Assembly (NCBI GenBank): GCA_045576655.1 | Contig: JAZNGW010000032.1 | Span: forward strand, 1-64,000 | From: RGIG8745 sp045576655 | GTDB taxonomy: Bacteria > Bacteroidota > Bacteroidia > Bacteroidales > Bacteroidaceae | Length of the DNA stretch: 64,000 bases | Direction of reading: 5' to 3' | Shown here: in pieces, positions 56,835 to 64,000 of the stretch | Numbering within the stretch: the first letter of the stretch is position 1 | Layout of the letters: the number at the start of each line of letters is the position of its first letter | Notes under the pieces: generated by a model | Databases searched by the model: none | What the model saw: the letters and a program-made list of their open reading frames with translations, nothing else | What the model was told of the DNA's origin: nothing | Translations under genes and position numbers: made by a program

Positions 56835-59672
56835 TTAATTGTTGTTGTGCCTTAATTCCTCTTTTAGAAATTCTGACGTGAATCCTTTTCCTGCCGAAAC
56901 GATTTCTTCAGGTGTGCCTTGCGCCACGACTTCGCCACCACCTTTTCCTCCTGACGGTCCCATGTCTATGATGTAGTCGGCTTGTTTGATTACGTCAAGG
57001 TTGTGCTCGATAATTATTACAGTATTTCCTTTCTTTACAAGTTTGTTTAGTACGTCCATAAGTATGCGGATGTCTTCGAAGTGAAGTCCGGTTGTAGGTT
57101 CGTCAAGAATATATATGGTACGTCCTGTATCACGCTTGCTTAGTTCGGCAGAGAGTTTGATTCTTTGGCTTTCTCCGCCAGACAGAGTTGTTGACGGTTG
57201 ACCGAGCTTTATATATCCCAATCCGACATCTTGTATCATTTTTATTTTGTTAAGAATATTCGGTTGGTTTTCAAAGAATTCCACAGCTTGATTGATTGTC
57301 ATATCCAATACGTCGGCAATAGATTTGCCCTTGAATCTGACTTCCAGAGTCTCTCTGTTATAGCGCTTGCCTCGGCATTTCTCACATGGGACGAGTACGT
57401 CTGGAAGGAAATTCATGGCGATATTCTTATAACCATTGCCTCCGCAGGCTTCGCAACGTCCGCCAGAGACATTGAATGAAAAGCGACCAGGTTTGTAACC
57501 GCGCATTTTTGCCTCAGGCATTTCAACGAACAGCGAACGTATGTCGCTGAAAATTCCAGTATATGTTGCCGGATTTGAGCGTGGAGTGCGTCCAAATGGA
57601 GACTGGTCTACATTAACAACCTTGTCAATATGTTCAAGTCCTTCAATCCGCTCGTATTCCAATGGTGCCTTGTTGGAGCGATAGAAGTGTTGGCTGAGTA
57701 TAGGCTGGAGCGTTTCGTTGATAAGAGTGGATTTTCCGCTGCCGCTTACTCCTGTGACACAAACGAGTGTGCCCAACGGAATGCTGATGTCAACATTTTT
57801 TAGGTTGTTGCCTTTGGCTCCATAGATTTTGAGTGTTTCTCCGTTGCCCTTCCGGCGTTCCTGAGGGATTTCAATTTTTCTTATTCCGTTGAGGTAGGAT
57901 GCTGTGAGCGTGTTGGTCTTTAGCAGGTCATTTGGGGAACCCTGGAATATGACTTCTCCTCCGGCTCTTCCAGCCTTAGGCCCCATGTCAACGATGTAGT
58001 CAGAGTTTAGCATCATGTCTTTATCATGCTCAACAACGACGACCGTATTGCCTTCATCTCTCAGGTCTTTCAATGATTCTATCAACTTAACGTTGTCGCG
58101 TTGGTGAAGACCAATGCTTGGCTCGTCAAGTATGTAAAGAACATTAACGAGCTTTGAACCTATTTGTGTTGCGAGTCTTATGCGTTGGCTTTCTCCGCCG
58201 GACAGACTCATTGACGTTCGGTTTAGTGAAAGATATTCCAGTCCTACATTGAGCAGGAATTGCAGGCGATTTGATATTTCCTTAATGATTTCAGCGGCAA
58301 TCTTCTGCTGCTTAGAGTCAAGTTTGTCGTTGATTCCGTTAATCCATGTATGCAAGTCGTTCAAGTCCATTACAGACAAGTCGTGTATGTTCATGCCTGC
58401 AATCTTAAAACTTAGCGCTTCCCTGTTCAACCGTTTACCTTTGCATTCAGGGCATATAACTTCGGTATCGAATGATTCCGCCCATTTGATAGAAGAACTT
58501 GAGGAGTCGGCTTCTGTCAGTTGCCTTATATATTTGGCAAGTCCCTCATAATGAGTGAAGAAATCATTTTCTGTTTTAATGACGGAAGCTTTTATTTTTA
58601 TCCTTTCTTCGCTACCGTGTATTATTTCTTGAATGACCTCTTCCGGAATTTTGTTTACGGGAGTTTTAAGGTCAAGTTCGTGCTTCTCAAGGAGTGCAGC
58701 AAGCTGCCAGAATATCATCGTGTTGCGATATTTTCCTAACGGTGCTAATGCTCCGTCATATATTGACAGATTGTCATTAGGTATTATCTTGTCCTTGTCG
58801 ATTAAGCACACAGTCCCTAATCCCTTGCAGCATGGGCATGCCCCTTGAGGCGAGTTGAATGAAAAGTTGTTAGGTGCAGGGTCGTTGTAACTAAGTCCTG
58901 TGGTAGGACACATTAAGCGCTTTGAGTAATTCCGGACAATGCCAGATTCGTGATCTAATATCATTGTCATACCTCCTCCAGCAGTCATGGCTGTGGCTAC
59001 GCTTTTTTGCAGCCTTTCAGTGTCCTTTTGATTGACAGCAAGTTTATCTATGACAATTTCAATGTTGTGATTCTTGTAACGGTCTATTTTCTCAGTAGTA
59101 GTTACGTCTATGATTTTGCCGTCAACTCGTGCATACAGGTATCCCTTCTTTCTTATTTGTTCGAACAACTCTTTGTAATGTCCTTTTCGTGAACGTACTA
59201 CAGGAGCGAGTATGTAAATGCGTTTTCCGTTATATTTGTCAGTTATCAAATTTACAATTTGCTCTTCGGTGTACTTCACCATCATTTCGCCAGTCTCGTA
59301 GGAATACGCTGTTCCAGCACGTGCGTAAAGCAAACGCAGGAAGTCGTATATTTCGGTAACTGTGCCTACAGTTGAACGAGGGTTCTTATTTGTCGTTTTT
59401 TGTTCAATGCTGATTACAGGGCTTAATCCTGTGATTTTGTCAACATTAGGGCGTTCTATTCCGCCTAAGAAGTTTCTAACGTAGGCTGAAAAAGTCTCAA
59501 TATATCTTCTTTGGCCTTCTGCATATATAGTGTCGAATGCCAACGAGGATTTACCGCTTCCACTAAGTCCTGTTATGACAGTCAGACTGTTTCGAGGTAT
59601 ATTTACATTTATGTTTTTCAGGTTGTGGACTTTGGCTCCTATAACTTCTATATTGTCTTTTCGATTCATCAT
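56835..59672 (-). CDS. uvrA: Excinuclease ABC subunit A
   Basis: A 945-residue protein with two ABC ATPase halves: Walker A GLSGSGKSSLAF (about 35) and GVSGSGKSTLINE, signature LSGGESQRIRLATQ and LSGGESQRIKLSAEL, and zinc modules CPCCKGLG, CPECKGKR, CEACGGNG and CEKCRGKR. It recognises DNA damage with UvrB in nucleotide-excision repair. Its start overlaps the stop of the T9SS cargo gene by four bases, an unusual partner for a repair gene. Confidence 0.97.
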   Translation of the reverse strand: MMNRKDNIEVIGAKVHNLKNINVNIPRNSLTVITGLSGSGKSSLAFDTIYAEGQRRYIETFSAYVRNFLGGIERPNVDKITGLSPVISIEQKTTNKNPRSTVGTVTEIYDFLRLLYARAGTAYSYETGEMMVKYTEEQIVNLITDKYNGKRIYILAPVVRSRKGHYKELFEQIRKKGYLYARVDGKIIDVTTTEKIDRYKNHNIEIVIDKLAVNQKDTERLQKSVATAMTAGGGMTMILDHESGIVRNYSKRLMCPTTGLSYNDPAPNNFSFNSPQGACPCCKGLGTVCLIDKDKIIPNDNLSIYDGALAPLGKYRNTMIFWQLAALLEKHELDLKTPVNKIPEEVIQEIIHGSEERIKIKASVIKTENDFFTHYEGLAKYIRQLTEADSSSSSIKWAESFDTEVICPECKGKRLNREALSFKIAGMNIHDLSVMDLNDLHTWINGINDKLDSKQQKIAAEIIKEISNRLQFLLNVGLEYLSLNRTSMSLSGGESQRIRLATQIGSKLVNVLYILDEPSIGLHQRDNVKLIESLKDLRDEGNTVVVVEHDKDMMLNSDYIVDMGPKAGRAGGEVIFQGSPNDLLKTNTLTASYLNGIRKIEIPQERRKGNGETLKIYGAKGNNLKNVDISIPLGTLVCVTGVSGSGKSTLINETLQPILSQHFYRSNKAPLEYERIEGLEHIDKVVNVDQSPFGRTPRSNPATYTGIFSDIRSLFVEMPEAKMRGYKPGRFSFNVSGGRCEACGGNGYKNIAMNFLPDVLVPCEKCRGKRYNRETLEVRFKGKSIADVLDMTINQAVEFFENQPNILNKIKMIQDVGLGYIKLGQPSTTLSGGESQRIKLSAELSKRDTGRTIYILDEPTTGLHFEDIRILMDVLNKLVKKGNTVIIIEHNLDVIKQADYIIDMGPSGGKGGGEVVAQGTPEEIVSAGKGFTSEFLKEELRHNNN

Positions 59673-60370
59673 GCACCTCCTGTTTCATCAGTTTCTTTAA
59701 ATCCTTTAAGAACGTTTATGGCTTTTTTAATTTCGTATTTTATTCCGTCGGAACCAACGGCATTAATATTGATGAAGTAGACTCCGTCCTTTACATAGTT
59801 GCCGCCTTGCCGGCCATCCCAACCGTCGTCAATGTCGTTCATATTTAGCGAACGTATTTTTTGTCCCCAACGATTAAATATTACAGCTTCAAATTCTATG
59901 ATGGACTTGTAGTTAAACTTGAAAACATCATTAATTCCGTCGCCATTTGGTGAAAATGCGTTTGGGCAACTGAAAGAGGACTCGCTAATAGTGATAGTCA
60001 TCTGCTCGGATTGGTGCTCAATCGTATCTGTACCATTAATGAATGTTACATATAGTTTTATTCCGTAACTTCCTGATGATGTTAGCGTGTATGAAGTATT
60101 GTCTTCATATCTGGTAAGTATTATCTCGGATTCGCCAACAGACGTATCGAAAATTCTCCATTCTGGAATATATGAGTAGCCATCCGGACTTTCTATATTT
60201 CCTGTACACGTGATTTCGAGCGGCGCCTGGCAAGTGTTTGATTCGCCTTCGGTCATGCTTATTTCTGCATCTTCGTCAATGGAGAAGAAAGTTATTGTTG
60301 GCTTTGCATTTTGTGCAATCGCAGTGATGCCTAATATTAATGAAGCAAAAAATGTATAAATCCTTTTCAT
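59669..60370 (-). CDS. Secreted protein with type B T9SS sorting domain
   Basis: A 233-residue protein with signal MKRIYTFFASLILGITAIAQ. Residues 24-130 are beta-rich and resemble a PKD/Ig-like domain. The last about 90 residues are the CHU_C/type-B sorting domain: CPNAFSPNGDGINDVFKF, FNRWGQKIRS, GWDGRQGGNYVKDGVYF. Such proteins cross the outer membrane by type IX secretion. It has no enzyme domain and is short. A candidate -7 box is at 60407-60414. It is coupled to uvrA. Confidence 0.88.
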   Translation of the reverse strand: MKRIYTFFASLILGITAIAQNAKPTITFFSIDEDAEISMTEGESNTCQAPLEITCTGNIESPDGYSYIPEWRIFDTSVGESEIILTRYEDNTSYTLTSSGSYGIKLYVTFINGTDTIEHQSEQMTITISESSFSCPNAFSPNGDGINDVFKFNYKSIIEFEAVIFNRWGQKIRSLNMNDIDDGWDGRQGGNYVKDGVYFININAVGSDGIKYEIKKAINVLKGFKETDETGGA

Positions 60371-60466
60371 TATTTTTTATCTGTATGGGGTAGTTTGTCC
60401 TCTTCGCAAAATTAATGAATCATTGTGATATTTTGTTTATGAGTGCTACAGTTTTTATATTTTACT

Positions 60467-61738
60467 TTATGAATATTTCTTTGGATAGCGGAGTATTATA
60501 GACAAAATGACCGCCATACCTATTGCCATAGGGTAGTAGAGGTGAGGTATGATTGTTACAGGTGCAATATTTGCCAATCCTGCCGCAATCAAGATTTGTG
60601 CTCCATACGGAAGTAGTCCTTGTGTGAAACAAGAAACAGTGTCTAGAATACTTGCGCTTTTGCGTCGGTCAATGCCAAAGCGTTCTGAAATATCTGCTGC
60701 AATAGGACCTGTAGTAATTATTGCTACGGTGTTATTTGCAGTGCAGATGTTAATCAGGCAGGTTAAAGCGGCAATGCAAAATTCCGCATTTCTCTCGCTC
60801 TTTATGTTTCTGATGAAACTTGATATGATGAAACTAATGCCTCCATTGTGGCGTACTAATGCGAGCATTCCGGATGCAAGCAATGTCATGATGATAAGTT
60901 CAGTCATGTTCACCATTCCGTTTCCCAACGAAATGAACCATGAGCACAAGTCGTAACTGCCGTCAATCACACCGATGCAACCGGTTAGTATTAGGCCGAT
61001 AGATAATACTACAAGGACGTTGATTCCGCATACAGCAGTTATGATAACGATTATGTACGGGATGATTTTCAGAAGGTTAGTTTCTGGCGTTGCGGTTTGT
61101 GCATTTATTTCACGACTCATGAAATAATAGACAAGCAACACCAATATGACCATTGGTGCGATAATGCGTATGTTCACCTTAAACTTGTCGTTCATTTTGC
61201 ACTTTTGAGTCTGTGTGGCAACAATGGTGGTGTCACTGATAAACGACAAATTGTCGCCAAAGAAAGCGCCTCCGACAACTATTGCCACAATGAATGCAGT
61301 TTCAATGTCAGTGCTGTTTGCAATACCCACAGCAACAGGAGTAAGAGCTGCTATTGTGCCCACAGACGTTCCTATTGATAGCGAAATAAAACATGCGGCA
61401 AGGAAAATTCCTGGGAGCAGTAAAGATTCAGGCATTATGCTCAACGTCAGGTTTACTGTAGCGTCAATAGCGCCCATGTCCTTTGCTGACTGCGCGAATG
61501 CTCCTGCAAGTAGGAAGATCCATACCATCAGCAAGATGTTGGAGTTGCCTGCTCCTTTGGAGAAAATTTCAATGCGTTTCGCAATGCTTCCTTTGGTGAT
61601 TAATATTGCATAAGCCGAGGCAAAAAGAAACGCTACAGTTATCGGAACCTTTGAAAAGTCGCCAATTACTATACCTGTCCCTATATAAAACAGGAGAAAT
61701 ATAATAAGTGGCGATAATGACATTAAATTCTTTCTCAT
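60467..61738 (-). CDS. NhaC-like Na+/H+ antiporter
   Basis: A 423-residue membrane protein with about eleven hydrophobic segments. The conserved GTSVGTIAALTPVAVGIAN and GAFFGDNLSFISDTTIVA blocks lie in the middle, and NICTANNTVAIITTGPIA towards the C-terminus, as in NhaC. It would exchange Na+ for protons, or organic ions. It shares one base with the preceding altronate-dehydratase-type gene, so it is likely to serve that pathway; a substrate symporter role is possible. Confidence 0.85.
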   Translation of the reverse strand: MRKNLMSLSPLIIFLLFYIGTGIVIGDFSKVPITVAFLFASAYAILITKGSIAKRIEIFSKGAGNSNILLMVWIFLLAGAFAQSAKDMGAIDATVNLTLSIMPESLLLPGIFLAACFISLSIGTSVGTIAALTPVAVGIANSTDIETAFIVAIVVGGAFFGDNLSFISDTTIVATQTQKCKMNDKFKVNIRIIAPMVILVLLVYYFMSREINAQTATPETNLLKIIPYIIVIITAVCGINVLVVLSIGLILTGCIGVIDGSYDLCSWFISLGNGMVNMTELIIMTLLASGMLALVRHNGGISFIISSFIRNIKSERNAEFCIAALTCLINICTANNTVAIITTGPIAADISERFGIDRRKSASILDTVSCFTQGLLPYGAQILIAAGLANIAPVTIIPHLYYPMAIGMAVILSIILRYPKKYS

Positions 61739-63243
61739 TAAAGAGTTACTCCAGTTTTAAATATGGCTATTTCTTGATAGTCTTTTTTCTCATTCCAAGT
61801 GAATTCGTTGCCATTGGCAATATTTATGACCTTTTCTTTGAAAGATTGTGCAACTTCATCCATGCTTTTATCCTCGACTATAGGTCCTGCATTAAAATCA
61901 ACCCAGTTAGGTTTGTTTTTAGCAAGATTACTATTTGTAGAAATCTTCATTGTAGGAACGAACGTTCCGAATGGAGTTCCACGTCCTGTCGTAAACAGAA
62001 CGATGTGGCATCCTGATGCAGCCAGTGCTGTTGATGCCACAAGGTCGTTGCCTGGTGCCGAAAGCAGATTGAGACCTTTTACCGATATGCGTTCTCCGTA
62101 TGGCAATACACCTTTTACTGCGCTCATACCGCATTTTTGAGTGCATCCTAACGCTTTTTCTTCAAGGGTAGATATGCCTCCTGCTTTATTTCCTGGAGAA
62201 GGATTTTCGCCTACAGGCTCTCCATGACTAAGGAAATATTCTTTGAAATCGTTAATCAATGAAACAGTTTGGTTGAAAAGTTCCTTATTTGCGCAACGAT
62301 TCATTAATATTGTTTCCGCTCCGAACATCTCAGGTACTTCTGTAAGCACTGTCGTTCCGCCTTGAGCAACTATGTAGTCAGAAAACACTCCAAGCAAAGG
62401 GTTTGCTGTAATACCAGAGAAACCATCTGAACCACCACATTTTAGCCCGACTTTCAGTTCTGACAAAGGGGTAGGGATACGCTTGTCTTTTGATGCGATG
62501 TTGTATAGTTCATGCAAAATTTTCATTCCTTCTTCTATCTCATCGCCTTCGACCTTTTGAGTGACCATGAATCTTATGCGTTCGTGGTCGTAGTCTCCTA
62601 ATAATTCTTCGAATTTGTCGGGTTGGTTGTTTTCACATCCAAGTCCAACAATTAGTACAGCCCCTGCATTAGGGTGAAGAACCATGTCGCGCAAAATTTT
62701 ACGGGTGTTTTCGTGGTCGTCACTTAATTGGGAACATCCGTAGTTATGGGGGAAAGCTACAATGCGCTCGACGCCGTAATTCTTGCCTGACGTGAAGTTT
62801 GTTTCTCTTTTAAGTCTTTCTGCCAATTGGTTTGCTACCCCGTTTACGCATCCTACTGTAGGTATAATCCATATTTCGTTTCTTATACCAATGTCACCAT
62901 TCTTTCGGTGGTATGCGTTGAATGTGAGTTGTTCGTCTTTGATGGAAAGCGTAGTGTCTACAGGGTTGTATGTGTAGTCAAGCAAACCTTCAAGATTAGT
63001 CTTGATGTGTTTGTCATTTACCAGCTCTCCTTTATGGCGAGACATGAGCAGATGCCCTATTGGATATCCGTATTTTATGATGTTTTCACCTTCGTCGCAA
63101 TCCGCCAGGAGGAATTTGTGTCCGGCTGGAATGTCGTCTGCAAGTGTGATTTCACTATTGTCAATGACAACCTTGTTTCCGCATTTTAAATCTTTGATTG
63201 CTACAGCAACATTGTCAGCAGAGTTGATTTTGATGAATTCCAT
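61738..63243 (-). CDS. UxaA-family hydrolase (altronate dehydratase-like)
   Basis: A 501-residue protein. The N-terminal SAF-type domain (1-about 85) has DDIPAGHKFLL and IIKYGYPIGHL, as in altronate dehydratases. The main UxaA domain has EIWIIPTVGCVNGVAN, FPHNYGCSQLSDDH, GLKCGGSDGFSGITANPLLG and the late TTGRGTPFGTFVPTMKISTN. Altronate dehydratase makes 2-keto-3-deoxygluconate in hexuronate catabolism; relatives use other sugar acids. It is 23 bases after an AraC-type regulator and overlaps an antiporter by one base. Confidence 0.88.
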   Translation of the reverse strand: MEFIKINSADNVAVAIKDLKCGNKVVIDNSEITLADDIPAGHKFLLADCDEGENIIKYGYPIGHLLMSRHKGELVNDKHIKTNLEGLLDYTYNPVDTTLSIKDEQLTFNAYHRKNGDIGIRNEIWIIPTVGCVNGVANQLAERLKRETNFTSGKNYGVERIVAFPHNYGCSQLSDDHENTRKILRDMVLHPNAGAVLIVGLGCENNQPDKFEELLGDYDHERIRFMVTQKVEGDEIEEGMKILHELYNIASKDKRIPTPLSELKVGLKCGGSDGFSGITANPLLGVFSDYIVAQGGTTVLTEVPEMFGAETILMNRCANKELFNQTVSLINDFKEYFLSHGEPVGENPSPGNKAGGISTLEEKALGCTQKCGMSAVKGVLPYGERISVKGLNLLSAPGNDLVASTALAASGCHIVLFTTGRGTPFGTFVPTMKISTNSNLAKNKPNWVDFNAGPIVEDKSMDEVAQSFKEKVINIANGNEFTWNEKKDYQEIAIFKTGVTL

Positions 63244-63266
63244 AATTCTATTCTATATTTTTTCGT

Positions 63267-64000
63267 TTATTCTTTGTTCCGGTATTCTTTAGGAGTTAAA
63301 CCTGTATGTTGTTTGAAGTACTTGGCAAAGAATGATTGATTTGCGAAATTTAATTTATTGCATATTTCTTTAATCGTGTTGCCATTACTTTTGAGAAGAG
63401 CCTTTGCTTCAAGAATGACGTACCCGTCAATCCATTCTGTAGCATATTTGCCGCTCACGTTATGGATAACTGACGATAGATATTTGGGTGAAATACAAAG
63501 TTTGTCAGCGTAGAAAGTTACGTTGCGCTCATGCTTGTAGTTTTTTTCCACTTCTTTTATGAACATATGAAAGATTTCGTCCTTTCTTGATGCCACCCTG
63601 TTGGACATTTTAGTGCTAATCTCATTTCCTTTAACCTGAAGCATGTTGTATTTCATGAGACTTAAATAGTGCTTCGCAACTTCCTCTTTATATAAGAAAT
63701 CTTTTTCTGAAAGTTTGCGCTTCATCATTTCATATATACAGATTATCTCTTCAAAATACTTTTCATTAATTTGTGAGAATGGGTCGTTCAACTGTTTTTG
63801 AAGAATTTTCATGCTTGTCTTTACATCTCCTTGGTAATCCATGAAGTCTGACATTACAGCCATGCATATTCCTGTGAAGTCAGATGATGTGTGAACTATT
63901 TGCAGAAATTGTCCAGACATAACAATGCATGCGCAACCGCGAACAAGACTTTGCTCTACAAGGTTTATTTTAATTTTGGCCATTCCGCCAGTACATATTA
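63267..64000 (-). CDS. AraC-family transcriptional regulator (5' end outside the window)
   Basis: The frame is open to the window edge: upstream of the Met at 63983 the codons read ICTGG with no stop. The protein therefore probably starts beyond 64000; the visible part begins inside the sensor domain. The C-terminal 100 residues hold two helix-turn-helix motifs: ADKLCISPKYLSSVIHNVSG and IKEICNKLNFANQSFFAKYFKQ, then HTGLTPKEYR. It probably controls the downstream uxaA-like and antiporter genes, which it precedes on the same strand by 23 bases. The inducer is unknown, perhaps a sugar acid. Confidence 0.88.
   Translation of the reverse strand, partial: ICTGGMAKIKINLVEQSLVRGCACIVMSGQFLQIVHTSSDFTGICMAVMSDFMDYQGDVKTSMKILQKQLNDPFSQINEKYFEEIICIYEMMKRKLSEKDFLYKEEVAKHYLSLMKYNMLQVKGNEISTKMSNRVASRKDEIFHMFIKEVEKNYKHERNVTFYADKLCISPKYLSSVIHNVSGKYATEWIDGYVILEAKALLKSNGNTIKEICNKLNFANQSFFAKYFKQHTGLTPKEYRNKE

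Noticed and set aside
1..64000. rRNA or tRNA genes
   Set aside because: No cloverleaf-like or rRNA-like segments were recognised by eye; a search with tRNAscan-type tools would settle it.

Overview
The window looks like chromosomal DNA of a Bacteroidales bacterium, perhaps Prevotellaceae-like; this is inferred, since no rRNA is present. The signs are promoters of the TTTG / TAnnTTTG type, weak Shine-Dalgarno sequences, a type IX secretion sorting domain, GH97 and GH43 glycosidases, LptC/LptF-type LPS transport genes, and long-form HisG with bifunctional HisB and HisIE. About 45 genes are supported. Most belong to core metabolism or envelope biogenesis, so this is mainly an ordinary chromosomal stretch with a few accessory patches.

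Layout. 1-140: 3' end of an IS3-family transposase and its terminal inverted repeat. 180-13415: a ten-gene minus-strand run in the order lon, tgt, LptF/G permease, DEAD-box helicase, coaX, outer-membrane barrel, TPR protein, lptC, PpiD-like chaperone, membrane TPR protein. 13732-19835: two plus-strand glycosyltransferases facing a minus-strand operon (DUF6055 putative metalloprotease-like protein, GH97 glycosidase, glycosyltransferase). 20109-26401: DUF4105 membrane protein, a degenerate alkaline-phosphatase-family protein, and secA. 26803-40505 (minus strand): rubrerythrin; lysA and aspartokinase; an FtsE-type ATPase; hisIE-hisF-hisA-hisH; cysK; a MalY/PatB C-S lyase; a DUF5715 protein; metH; smpB; a DMP19-like protein. 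41330-42769: dipeptidase. 42858-48265 (plus): small membrane protein, OmpH/Skp-like lipoprotein, hisG-hisD-hisC-hisB. 48288-52871: prmA, a Crp-family regulator, an MBL hydrolase, an acidic-tailed unknown protein, galE. 53692-64000 (minus): multidomain GH43, uvrA, T9SS type-B cargo, NhaC-like antiporter, altronate-dehydratase-family protein, AraC-type regulator cut by the window edge.

Histidine synthesis is split into two clusters (hisGDCB and hisH-A-F-IE) that together cover the whole pathway. cysK, the C-S lyase and metH form a cysteine-to-methionine neighbourhood. Aspartokinase plus lysA serve lysine synthesis. The long lon-to-TPR run mixes proteolysis, tRNA modification and envelope assembly.

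The least explained part is non-coding. A family of 22-bp tandem repeats (conserved GCGGTGG ... CGA core) occurs in four separate intergenic sites. Two of these sites are the largest gene-free stretches (40506-41329 and 52872-53691) and share a composite layout: 22-bp array, AAAGTAAAAAGT-like tract, 21-bp periodic units and inverted arms, and an AT-rich block ending in TAGTTAGCAAA. I do not recognise this as a named element. Protein-level oddities are a Tgt lacking all three zinc cysteines, a phosphatase-fold protein that has lost several catalytic ligands, and a MetH that stops after the cobalamin domain.
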